From NCBI GenBank assembly GCA_015222065.1, contig JADFUQ010000520.1, positions 1 through 16,220 of the forward strand: a DNA stretch of 16,220 bases. Reading direction: 5' to 3'. The stretch is from Bacteroidota bacterium. GTDB taxonomy: Bacteria > Bacteroidota > Bacteroidia > Bacteroidales > VadinHA17. Positions within the stretch are counted from its first letter, which is position 1. Each line of letters begins with the position of its first letter. Positions 7,508 to 14,235 of the stretch are shown here, piece after piece. A program made the translations under genes and the position numbers. The notes under the pieces were generated by a model, which worked only from the letters and a program-made list of their open reading frames with translations, did no database searches and was not told the DNA's origin.

Positions 7508-8254
7508 ATGTCTCCTGCCAGTCATAAAAAAAATGAAGAAAAATTGCTTCTCAGGCATTTCAGGGAGCTTTATTACAACTTTCCAAAAGGAAAGCTGATA
7601 GCTACCGAGTCACCGGATTTTATTCTGAAACCCGGACCACAACAAACAATTGGTATGGAGCTTATGCGGCTTCACAAAGATAAAACCGATACTAATGCAT
7701 TCGCTCCCAGATCCACTGAGTACCTTAAAAGAGAACTTATACGGGAAACTAGGTTACGATTTGAACAACAATCAGCTATAAAATGTTACATGGTTCTTTA
7801 CTTTACTCCTGATATTAAACTATTCAAAAACCATATCATTCCGCTGTCAAAATCACTTTCACACCTCATCAGCGATAAAATTAAAAAAAGAGATAAACGG
7901 TCACCATTCCAGGAAACAATTAATAATACAGAACATAGTGATGTAATACAATCTATTCGGCTATTATATCATCCTGCAGTTCCTTATTCTTACTGGACCA
8001 GTGGGGTAACATTTCTTACTTCCAGTCTCACCAGGGACTTGTTTATACGGCATATCAGGGAGAAGGAAGAAAAAATGGAATTGTATAAACAGAAAAAACT
8101 TGACCAGTACTGGCTTATACTGCTAACCGACTTTGCCAGCCGTTCAACATCCTTTAATCTCCACAACAAACTTAGCTTATGGTCTTTCAGGTCAACCTTT
8201 CACAAAGTATTTCTTTTCGAGATATTTAATCCCGGAATTTATGAGTTAAAATAG
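7508..8254 (+). CDS. Uncharacterised protein with a possible PD-(D/E)XK-like N-terminal core
   Basis: I do not recognise the family with certainty. The protein has 248 residues, is soluble and basic, and has no signal peptide or membrane segment. Near the N-terminus a basic helix (residues 7-22) precedes TESPDFIL (33-40, Asp37), followed 14 residues later by IGMELMRLH (48-56, Glu51). An acidic residue after a Pro-Asp pair and then a hydrophobic strand ending in Glu resembles the core of restriction-endonuclease-like proteins. The usual lysine after the second acidic residue is not in place (Glu-Leu-Met), so catalysis is doubtful. The C-terminal half ends in a conserved-looking block, DQYWLILLTDF near residue 199. 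It diverges from pncB and converges on trmO. Function unknown. Confidence 0.75.
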   Translation: MSPASHKKNEEKLLLRHFRELYYNFPKGKLIATESPDFILKPGPQQTIGMELMRLHKDKTDTNAFAPRSTEYLKRELIRETRLRFEQQSAIKCYMVLYFTPDIKLFKNHIIPLSKSLSHLISDKIKKRDKRSPFQETINNTEHSDVIQSIRLLYHPAVPYSYWTSGVTFLTSSLTRDLFIRHIREKEEKMELYKQKKLDQYWLILLTDFASRSTSFNLHNKLSLWSFRSTFHKVFLFEIFNPGIYELK

Positions 8255-8286
8255 ACCATTGCTGCTGAGTTATACCTACAGTAGAA

Positions 8287-8334
8287 ATCACATCACCACA
8301 ACACCTCATCACCACATTAACTCATCACTTCATA
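8287..8334. repeat. Octad array, ACCTCATC-type units
   Basis: Six consecutive degenerate 8-base units (8287-8294 to 8327-8334) of the general form ACYWCATC. The plus strand has no G from 8285 to 8345. It starts 33 bases after the stop of the gene at 7508-8254. Confidence 0.55.
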
Positions 8335-8452
8335 ATTTAATATTCGTTAACTTAGCGAAGCGATCTCACGAACATAATTGAAATTCATTTATCTTGTGAG
8401 TAATCGATATTCATTATTTTCTTCTTCTCCTCTTTACTTCTTCACTTTTTCA

Positions 8453-8475
8453 CATCTTCTCATCTTCTCATCTCT
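8453..8475. repeat. Short octad array CATCTTCT
   Basis: Two identical 8-base units (8453-8460, 8461-8468) and a shortened third unit. It lies in the pyrimidine-rich spacer between two converging genes and runs on towards the heptad array that starts at 8492. Confidence 0.5.
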
Positions 8476-8491
8476 CACCACTCTATTCTCC

Positions 8492-8575
8492 TTACTCCCT
8501 ACTTCTTACTACTTACTCCCTACTTCTTACTACTTACTCCCTGCTTCTTACTACTTACTTCCTACTTCTTACTAC
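8492..8575. repeat. Four 21-base tandem repeats, each three heptads
   Basis: Four adjacent 21-base units (8492-8512, 8513-8533, 8534-8554, 8555-8575) are near identical, with the differences at G8543 and T8559. Each unit is three 7-base words of the form YTACTHC, and the heptad rhythm continues imperfectly to about 8600. Because 21 is a multiple of three, the tract translates to a repeating seven-residue peptide on the plus strand, but that is a by-product of the repeat. Confidence 0.85.
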
Positions 8576-8602
8576 TTACTACTTACTTCTTACTTCTTCC
8601 CA

Positions 8603-9160
8603 CTATTCCCGTTTGATCCCGAGTTCCCGTTCAACTTCGATGTCTCTACCGGGATCGGGGCAATCAATAGATGATATCCACGGTTTTATATCCAGAACTG
8701 GTGTTCCATCAAACGCATCAATCCCGCTGACATGCAATATGGCACCATCTACCCGGTTAAGTTTGATCACAGCAAAACCAATGGAATTCGGCCGGTTAGG
8801 TGATCTTGTTGCAAACAAACCGAAAGACCTTTTACTCCCCGGTGGATTAGCAGAAGATCGCCACCCTTTTGACAAATGCATATGGTACAGAACTATAATG
8901 TAATCGTACATTTCAATATCCCGCAATGCTTCAGTAAAGGGTTCATATATCTCAATTGTGCCTTCATTTTCAGGTTCTAAAGCACCTTGCCGGGGCGCTC
9001 CGGTTTGCGGTGTCATACTGGTATGAAACTCTCCAATAGGTTGATATTCTATTACCATAGTATTAGGTTTTGTTCTTATTTGCGGTACTTTTTGTTCTGC
9101 TGATATGGCAGTGGGCAAAACCACCCACAATAATGCAACAGTTCGTAAAAAAGGTTTCAT
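8603..9160 (-). CDS. trmO: TrmO/TsaA-family tRNA methyltransferase-like protein with a signal-peptide-like leader
   Basis: The core (from Met35) is a TrmO/TsaA (YaeB) protein; characterised members methylate N6-threonylcarbamoyladenosine at tRNA position 37 using S-adenosylmethionine. Diagnostic stretches are APRQGAL near residue 55, SKGWR at 97-101, FATRSPNRPNSIG at 116-128 and DGTPVLDIKP at 151-160. The open frame starts 34 codons earlier, and this leader looks like a Sec signal peptide: basic start (MKPFLR), hydrophobic core (about 8-18) and a small-residue region (AISA, 18-21). A cytoplasmic tRNA enzyme should not be exported. Either translation starts at Met35 (ATG at 9056-9058) or this is an exported family member with another role. 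Neither start has a visible ribosome site. It follows the MFS gene after 17 bases, probably in one transcript. Confidence 0.85.
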   Translation of the reverse strand: MKPFLRTVALLWVVLPTAISAEQKVPQIRTKPNTMVIEYQPIGEFHTSMTPQTGAPRQGALEPENEGTIEIYEPFTEALRDIEMYDYIIVLYHMHLSKGWRSSANPPGSKRSFGLFATRSPNRPNSIGFAVIKLNRVDGAILHVSGIDAFDGTPVLDIKPWISSIDCPDPGRDIEVERELGIKRE

Positions 9161-9177
9161 AATAACATTGAGTTGTT

Positions 9178-10341
9178 TTATATTTTTATTTTAAAACGTA
9201 TTTTCTTAATTACAAAATACAGAATTACCACCATAATTACAAGACAGCTCAGTAATAATGAAGAAAAATGTTTCATTCCTGCAACCTGAGCTATCACTCC
9301 CATCAGGTAATTTATTATGATATTGCCAATCAAGGCAATAACCATTACAAAGCTAAATGCTGTGCCAGACATTTCTTTATAGAGTTCACCCACGAAACCG
9401 AGTAAAATGGGAAATCCTGCTGCGAATCCTGCACCAAGTAAAATAAGCCCCAGCAGAGTTGATCCATAGGTAACTGAGTACATCAATATCAATGCACCGG
9501 TAGCTGCAATACAAATACTTATGAATTGAATAAGAGCAGAAGAAACCTTTCGCAAAACATATCCCAGCACTATTCGTGTCAGAGTAAGACTTAGTACCAT
9601 GGCTGACAGGGCAAACATTGCTTCCTCCTTTTCTGCTTCAATAACATCATGTAAATATGTAGTTGTCCAGCTGTTTGCTAACCCCTCAACACCGCTTTCA
9701 AAAAACAGGAAAACTCCAATAAGTATAATTACAGGATCCTTTGTCATTTGGAGAAACTTTTTGATGGGAAATTGCCGGGCAATTTTAGGTTTTGGGAAGC
9801 TGACAAAAAATAAATAGATCAAGGAGATAAAAAGAACATACCCGATGGATGCAATTATTTCATTACCCGTAAATATTTTTGATAATAAACCAATAAGTAA
9901 AGGCATTCCAAATGCCCCAATACCGAAAAACACACCCAGAATACTCAGATTTGCTCCCCTGTTACCATCGCTTATATCACTTACAAGAGCACTTGTTGAA
10001 CCATTAAGTATTCCTCCCCCAAAACCAATAACAAAAACTGATGATTTGAGAAGAAATAAACTTTCGCTGAATGCTATTCCTTCCAATGCCAGCATCACTG
10101 CCAGTACACTAAAGATAAGCAAATACTTATAACCATAACGATCAACCACAGGTCCAAAAACGAAAGAACCTGCGAGGATACCGAAGGGCAAAAGAGAGGC
10201 AACTACTCCCGCTTCAATTTCGTTTATTGAATATTTAGTAATAACATCAGGTAAAATAATACCTACTGAAACAGCACAAATTCCAAATATAAATATACCG
10301 GTATATGCTGCAATAAATGCTAATTTCTTTTGTCTGGTCAA
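9178..10341 (-). CDS. MFS transporter, FHS (fucose/glucose)-like
   Basis: A 387-residue protein with about twelve hydrophobic helices, typical of the major facilitator superfamily. The loop after helix 2 carries motif A as GPVVDRYGYK (63-72). Several stretches resemble Bacillus GlcP-type FHS sugar symporters: GFGGGILNG in helix 4, FFGIGAFGMPLLIG in helix 5 and SGVEGLANSWTTTYL at the start of the second half. The substrate is likely a small sugar or related compound carried with H+, but it cannot be fixed from sequence. The start is a TTG (10339-10341): an in-frame TAA lies three codons upstream and the next in-frame Met is deep in helix 3. It is the first gene of a pair with trmO. Confidence 0.88.
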   Translation of the reverse strand: MTRQKKLAFIAAYTGIFIFGICAVSVGIILPDVITKYSINEIEAGVVASLLPFGILAGSFVFGPVVDRYGYKYLLIFSVLAVMLALEGIAFSESLFLLKSSVFVIGFGGGILNGSTSALVSDISDGNRGANLSILGVFFGIGAFGMPLLIGLLSKIFTGNEIIASIGYVLFISLIYLFFVSFPKPKIARQFPIKKFLQMTKDPVIILIGVFLFFESGVEGLANSWTTTYLHDVIEAEKEEAMFALSAMVLSLTLTRIVLGYVLRKVSSALIQFISICIAATGALILMYSVTYGSTLLGLILLGAGFAAGFPILLGFVGELYKEMSGTAFSFVMVIALIGNIIINYLMGVIAQVAGMKHFSSLLLSCLVIMVVILYFVIKKIRFKIKI

Positions 10342-10768
10342 TGTCTTTTATTTAAATGTATCGGCATTTAACTTCGTTGATTAATAAATATTAGGCTAAG
10401 GCTGAGGCTAAGGTTTTTAATTACACGTATTAACCTTTTAGCCTTCATTTAGACTTTTTTTTTGACTTTAAATTAATTAAAATGAAATCTTTATATGTCA
10501 TTTCAAATAATATTTTCTTAAAATCCTAAAACCTTTTATCTTCCTCAGCCTTAGCCGTTACGAATAACCAAAATTAGTATAATATTAAATCAAATATTGC
10601 TTTTTTAATTAATTTGCGAAGCTATGTTCTAATTTAAGCAAAGGAACAGAATAGTTTTTATGTAAAAAAGAAAGAAAATTTTTTTTCATGGAAAATATTT
10701 TACAATTTGGTATCAGAAAAATTTATTACTTTCAGACGTAATATAGTCAGTCAATAAAGTATAAATTT
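10342..10768. other. AT-rich spacer between divergent transcription units
   Basis: 427 bases without a supportable gene. The first half holds the 10394/10556 inverted repeat. The second half (10557-10768) is very AT-rich, with A-tracts near 10664-10686 and no clear TTTG/TAnnTTTG pair in the right orientation for the downstream pseudogene. Promoters for the leftward MFS operon and the rightward genes should lie here, but I could not place them. Confidence 0.6.
10394..10556. repeat. Spacer inverted repeat GGCTAAGGCTGAGG with hexad array
   Basis: Perfect 14-base arms lie at 10394-10407 and 10543-10556. The left arm is part of a 6-base array (GGCTAA, GGCTGA, GGCTAA) that continues to about 10411. 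Just inside it, AAGGTT (10410-10415) and AACCTT (10432-10437) add a local hairpin. The structure fills the front of the spacer upstream of the MFS gene (which reads leftward). It may be a long stem-loop or a small non-autonomous element; no transposase or target-site duplication was seen. Confidence 0.6.
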
Positions 10769-11021
10769 ATGGAAATAAATGAAGAACTTCGCAATCAAAT
10801 TTTTGAGATCATTGTAAATCAGATCAGTGATAATGATCCGCCTGAGACTTAACAAACATTCAACAGACTGCAAAAAGCCGGTTATTCTGAATTTGTATCA
10901 AAACAATTAATTGGTCAATATAGCAGTGGAACTTTTTCAAATCATGAAATTTCAGAAACCACTTAATATGAAAAGACACATAAGCAACTTAAAGAACCTC
11001 CCTAAAGAACCTTTTGAATGA
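10769..11021 (+). pseudogene. Broken small gene (about 83 codons), one stop and one frame break
   Basis: From ATG 10769 the frame reads MEINEELRNQIFEIIVNQIS to DNDPPET, hits TAA (10850-10852), then continues sensibly as QTFNRLQKAGYS and KQLIGQ. At about 10919 the reading moves to another frame, which gives IAVELFQIMK, then KPLNM and NLKNLPKEPFE, and ends at TGA 11019-11021. Joined, the two pieces make one compact acidic-helical protein. One substitution (AAA or CAA to TAA) and a two-base loss or one-base gain explain everything. The restored stop lies 8 bases before the next gene's ATG, as in a coupled operon. I recall similar small proteins with the NDPPET block in other bacteria, but cannot name the family safely. 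A sequencing error could explain one defect, but hardly both. Confidence 0.75.
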
Positions 11022-11029
11022 ATTAAACT

Positions 11030-12325
11030 ATGGAACGCTACATTGAACAGCTTATTGAGGACATCAGGCATTCCGCTACCAGAGTGCAGCCGCCTGGGGA
11101 ACTATGGGAAGATGTTGATATGGATAACCCTAATGAAGTAAAGGATATCAGCTTTGTTGAACAGTATATTAATGGAGAGCCTCAACAGTTGTCTCTAATT
11201 ATAGGAATTGGTAAAGAACAGTTGCCCCCACCCAATCAACTCCGGGATACACAAGTAACTCTGCTGCTGAATGAAATGGTACAACTATTGCGCAAGTTTC
11301 ACTTTGTTCCCGATTTTCCTGAAAAAGCTCCCGACAACTTGAGATACAAAGTATTGCGGGATCACTGGGATGATGAACATGTTTTGGTTGGAGCCGGGGA
11401 GGTACATATCGAATTTTGCGATTACGATGAAACACAATGTCCTTTTCCGGGGTATTGCACCGTATGTAAAGAGATAAGAGAGGAGAGCAAAGATACAAGA
11501 GGCAAAACAGATATTGAAACTGATATTGATGATCTGCTGCCAACTCCTGAAGAAATAAAAAAGGAAGAGCGCCTAAACAGGAAAATGAGGATCAAAGATG
11601 CCTTTCAGAGGGACACTGATAATGAACAATTTATTCCCGGCATTTATAATTATTGTGATCGCTGGTGTGAGCGTTGCCCGTTCACAACACGCTGCCGCGT
11701 GGCTGAAATTGAAAAGGAAATCACTCCTGATCAATCATCTTCAGATATTCAAAGTCCCGAATTTTGGGAAACCCTGACAGATATTTTTAAAGTAACTCGT
11801 GAAATGGTTGAAAAAGATGCAGCTCGCTTAGGTATCGATCTTGATACAGAGGATAACGATGAGCCGGATATAGTGGGCAAAAAAGCCGATGAGCATCCGT
11901 TAAGCAAGCTAGCTATTGAATACGCCAGATATGCCGGACAGCTATTACAGAAAAATATCGAATATTTTTCAAACTACGCTAAAAACCGTGAAAACTCAGA
12001 AGTTCTAAAAACTATTGCGAATGATCTGGAGATTATTCAATGGGATCATATGCTAATTGGGGCCAAGCTCCACAGGGCGCTTACAGGACTTTATGAACAG
12101 GAACTACCGGAAATAATACAAGAGGATATGAATGGGTCTGCCAATGTTGCCCTGATCAGTATTGACCGTTCCATTTCTTCGTGGTCAAACCTGTTAAAAA
12201 ATAACCCGGGTATGGAAGATTTATATTTGAAAATATTAAACCAATTATCGCGGATACAGAAACAGACAAAAGATATTTTTCCTGATGCAATAAATTTCTA
12301 TCGTCCGGGTTTTGATGATAATTGA
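11030..12325 (+). CDS. Uncharacterised protein with two four-cysteine clusters
   Basis: A 431-residue acidic cytoplasmic protein of no family I can name. The middle holds two cysteine clusters: Cys130, Cys137, Cys143, Cys146 (spacing 6-5-2) and Cys209, Cys213, Cys216, Cys222 (spacing 3-2-5, in YCDRWCERCPFTTRC). The spacings are mirror-like (C-x5-C-x2-C against C-x2-C-x5-C). Each could hold a zinc ion or an iron-sulfur cluster. They are separated by a charged linker (about 150-195), and the C-terminal 180 residues look helical, without cysteines or membrane segments. The start ATG follows the restored stop of the upstream pseudogene by 8 bases, so both probably belonged to one operon. A secreted protein gene follows 36 bases later. 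Function unknown; binding of metal or nucleic acid is only a guess. Confidence 0.85.
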   Translation: MERYIEQLIEDIRHSATRVQPPGELWEDVDMDNPNEVKDISFVEQYINGEPQQLSLIIGIGKEQLPPPNQLRDTQVTLLLNEMVQLLRKFHFVPDFPEKAPDNLRYKVLRDHWDDEHVLVGAGEVHIEFCDYDETQCPFPGYCTVCKEIREESKDTRGKTDIETDIDDLLPTPEEIKKEERLNRKMRIKDAFQRDTDNEQFIPGIYNYCDRWCERCPFTTRCRVAEIEKEITPDQSSSDIQSPEFWETLTDIFKVTREMVEKDAARLGIDLDTEDNDEPDIVGKKADEHPLSKLAIEYARYAGQLLQKNIEYFSNYAKNRENSEVLKTIANDLEIIQWDHMLIGAKLHRALTGLYEQELPEIIQEDMNGSANVALISIDRSISSWSNLLKNNPGMEDLYLKILNQLSRIQKQTKDIFPDAINFYRPGFDDN

Positions 12326-12361
12326 AAGAAAGCATTATCTTTATTTTAAAAACGAGAAACC

Positions 12362-13186
12362 ATGAAAAAACGAATTATATTCTTTACTTTTCTGGCAGCC
12401 CTGATCCTGATACAAACATTTCCCGTTTTATCACAGGAGGGTTTCCGGGTAAAATTTTTCGACAATACCAGGAATGACGGAGGTATTGCCTACAACTTTT
12501 TCCTTGGTGATGATGCTGAACAATTTTGCACTTCAATTAATGGATTTGGTTCGGGATTTATTTTTGACCTGTTCTCAGGTCGTTATTCGGTTGATTTTAT
12601 CTCACTTGGTTCAGAATCGGTTCACCTTACTGCGGGTGTAGGAATTGCAGTTAATAAATACCGGTTTAGTGATAACCTTGTTTTTCAACTCCAGGGCGAT
12701 CAGGTAGTTGTTACTGAAGACTCTGATCCTGACCATGATTATGTAAACACATTTTTTGGTTATGGAAAGAGCAAACTGGTTTACGGATCAGTATATTTTC
12801 CTATTAATTTCAATATTTCTGCCGGACCGGTTTATTTAAGTGCCGGTATGTTTTTTGATCGTTATCTTGCAGGGAAGCACAAGCGAAAATTTAAGGTGGA
12901 CGGAGGAAAAGAAAAAGTCTTTATCGAACTAAATGAATTCAAGGATTTCAACCTGAATAAATCCAAATATGGGATAAATGCATCACTCGTTCACAAAAAT
13001 ACAGGACTTGGTATCGGCTTTACTTATATGTTAACCCCTTTCTTTCAGGAAGGAAAAGGGCCAGATCTGAATGAAATGAGAATCTCGTTTACCTTTGACT
13101 TTGCTAAGTACACAAAACAAAAAAATTATGTGCCTTTTTTTTATCAGGAGAAAAGAACCAAAAAAATCAAGACTAAATTAAGCTGA
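12362..13186 (+). CDS. Secreted beta-rich protein, probably outer-membrane associated
   Basis: A 274-residue protein that I do not recognise. The N-terminus is a clear Sec signal peptide: basic MKKR, hydrophobic core (about 5-20) and likely cleavage near VLSQ (22-25). The mature part is rich in alternating hydrophobic/aromatic strands with Gly and Tyr turns, such as HLTAGVGIAVNKYRF, NISAGPVYLSAGMFF and GLGIGFTYMLTPFF, and a late strand MRISFTFDF. This pattern fits a small beta-barrel or a porin-like outer membrane protein. The C-terminal 25 residues are basic and hydrophilic, which is unusual for a barrel that should end in an aromatic strand. Co-directional with the cysteine-cluster gene, gap 36 bases. 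Confidence 0.75.
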   Translation: MKKRIIFFTFLAALILIQTFPVLSQEGFRVKFFDNTRNDGGIAYNFFLGDDAEQFCTSINGFGSGFIFDLFSGRYSVDFISLGSESVHLTAGVGIAVNKYRFSDNLVFQLQGDQVVVTEDSDPDHDYVNTFFGYGKSKLVYGSVYFPINFNISAGPVYLSAGMFFDRYLAGKHKRKFKVDGGKEKVFIELNEFKDFNLNKSKYGINASLVHKNTGLGIGFTYMLTPFFQEGKGPDLNEMRISFTFDFAKYTKQKNYVPFFYQEKRTKKIKTKLS

Positions 13187-13213
13187 CGAATTCGCCATTG
13201 CAATAATTTTTTT

Positions 13214-13245
13214 GTGATGCAGTGAGGCAGTATTGCTGTGTTGCA
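13214..13245. repeat. Octad array, GTGNTGCA-type units
   Basis: Four consecutive 8-base units (13214-13221, 13222-13229, 13230-13237, 13238-13245) of the form GTRNKGCW, 27 bases after the stop of the secreted-protein gene. Confidence 0.6.
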
Positions 13246-13256
13246 GTGTCAAAAAG

Positions 13257-13277
13257 TTACGTATTACGGGTTACGGG
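13257..13277. repeat. Heptad array, TTACGGG units
   Basis: Three 7-base units (TTACGTA, then TTACGGG twice) directly follow the octad array at 13214-13245. After it comes an AT-only stretch with ATTTTAAT/ATTAAAAT arms (13283-13290, 13299-13306). Confidence 0.6.
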
Positions 13278-13381
13278 TTCCTATTTTAATTTTTTTATAT
13301 TAAAATAATTTTTTAAAGCAACTATTTTGCTAACTAATCCGTTTAAATATTGGTAATATTAAATAACCTAAAAAACAGAAA

Positions 13382-13822
13382 ATGAAATCAAAGATCAGTT
13401 TTTATTCAGGACTTATAATCATAACCATACTGGGATATCTGATATTTTTCACCAGTTGCGTAAAATTTGATGAAGAAGAAGAACAGGACACCTATTTCAT
13501 AGTTGAGGTTGATAGTATTGATTTAACAGATACTATAACAACAGCCGATACTCTTTTTATAAGTTTCTACGGAACTGTTGGCAATAACAGTTGTTATTCA
13601 TTCTCTCATTTTTATCCTCAGACTAATGAGGACACAATTAATGTTGAAGTTTGGGGCAAACTAGCACCGGGTGAAAACTGCGATTCTGGTTTGGTTTACC
13701 TTGAAGGTGAACAACTAAATATAATAAACTTTGACGAAGGCACTTATTTTGTGCATGTTAAACAACCTGATGGGAGCTTACTTACTGACTCACTCGCTGT
13801 AATCCCGGTAGTATCAAGATGA
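13382..13822 (+). CDS. Predicted surface lipoprotein, uncharacterised
   Basis: A 146-residue protein with a type II signal peptide: a hydrophobic helix (about 7-23) then the lipobox FTSC with Cys26 as the lipidated residue. The next residues (VKFDEEEEQD) are strongly acidic, like the lipoprotein export signals that send Bacteroidota lipoproteins to the outer surface. The mature part has alternating beta-strand character and many Asp/Thr, like a small immunoglobulin-like or beta-sandwich domain. It contains further cysteines (in NSCYSF and ENCDSG) that could form a disulfide. The DUF6506-like gene follows after 23 bases. Role unknown; attachment or sensing at the cell surface is a guess. Confidence 0.78.
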   Translation: MKSKISFYSGLIIITILGYLIFFTSCVKFDEEEEQDTYFIVEVDSIDLTDTITTADTLFISFYGTVGNNSCYSFSHFYPQTNEDTINVEVWGKLAPGENCDSGLVYLEGEQLNIINFDEGTYFVHVKQPDGSLLTDSLAVIPVVSR

Positions 13823-13845
13823 CTTTTGATTTAAATTAAATTATT

Positions 13846-14160
13846 ATGGCTTTTAAAGTACTATTTCTGGCACACGCACCGGATGCTGATAAAGAAAAAC
13901 ACCGGAGCATTATTGACACAGGTAAGTATAAGTTACTCTCTGTTGTTGTAAAAACCCAGGAAGAAGCAATAGAAGAATGTAAGGATATTCATGAAAAGGA
14001 GAATATTGATACCGTTTTATTGTGTCCGGGTTTCAAACACCTGGATGTTGCTGAAATTTCCCGGTCGCTTGAAGGCAAAGTTGCAGTCTGCGTTGCCCGT
14101 GGAGATGGACCGGGGAACAGGATTTCACAAGCTGCGATGAAAAGGGAAAATTATTTCTAA
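13846..14160 (+). CDS. Small DUF6506-like protein
   Basis: A 104-residue soluble protein. The pattern VLFLAHAPDADKEKHRSII at the start, a central helix rich in Glu, then LLCPGFKH and VAVCVARGDGPG near the end resembles the uncharacterised DUF6506 family (recognised from memory, not searched). The predicted fold is a small alpha/beta unit: strand (4-9), helix, strand VVVKT (34-38), helix, strand TVLLCPG (56-62), helix, strand VAVCVARG. No catalytic residues are known for this family. It follows the lipoprotein gene after 23 bases and may be co-transcribed, although the two proteins should be in different compartments. Confidence 0.7.
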   Translation: MAFKVLFLAHAPDADKEKHRSIIDTGKYKLLSVVVKTQEEAIEECKDIHEKENIDTVLLCPGFKHLDVAEISRSLEGKVAVCVARGDGPGNRISQAAMKRENYF

Positions 14161-14162
14161 TC

Positions 14163-14170
14163 TACATTTG
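14163..14170 (+). promoter_or_regulatory. Candidate -7 promoter element for the 610-residue membrane protein
   Basis: TACATTTG matches TAnnTTTG exactly, 65 bases before the ATG at 14236. No TTTG is present at the expected -33 position, so this is a weak candidate. Confidence 0.3.
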
Positions 14171-14235
14171 TATGTAAATGATAAACCATAAATAAAATAA
14201 TCTATACATTTATCCCTGGCATAATTAATTCTCCA

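Larger units (their letters stand above)
8255..8602. other. 348-base convergent spacer, strongly G-depleted
   Basis: No gene is supported here. The spacer sits between the 3' ends of the gene at 7508-8254 and trmO. It holds three arrays (8287-8334, 8453-8475, 8492-8575), a short unique stretch around 8340-8410 with weak CTCAC/GTGAG arms (8365-8369, 8396-8400), and a pyrimidine-plus-A tract with one G between 8407 and 8610. No hairpin plus T-run terminator is visible for either gene. Confidence 0.7.

Noticed and set aside
8492..8575. CRISPR-like array of 21-base repeats
   Set aside because: The units are directly adjacent with no spacers between them and are built of heptads; no cas genes are present.
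8378..8674. Plus-strand open frame coding a repeating Tyr/Leu/Pro/Thr/Ser peptide
   Set aside because: It is the translation of the 21-base tandem repeats, which keep frame only because 21 is a multiple of three, and it runs into trmO on the other strand.
10754..10771. Promoter directly before the pseudogene
   Set aside because: No TTTG with a correctly spaced TAnnTTTG element could be placed there.
10769..11021. Programmed frameshift or stop-codon readthrough in the small gene
   Set aside because: Two independent lesions of different kinds are needed, the frame break has no slippery run, and no stimulatory structure is visible; decay is simpler.
13283..13306. AT-only hairpin ATTTTAAT/ATTAAAAT as a terminator
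   Set aside because: Eight A-T pairs make a weak stem, it lies 97 bases past the nearest stop codon and chance occurrence in AT-rich DNA is likely.
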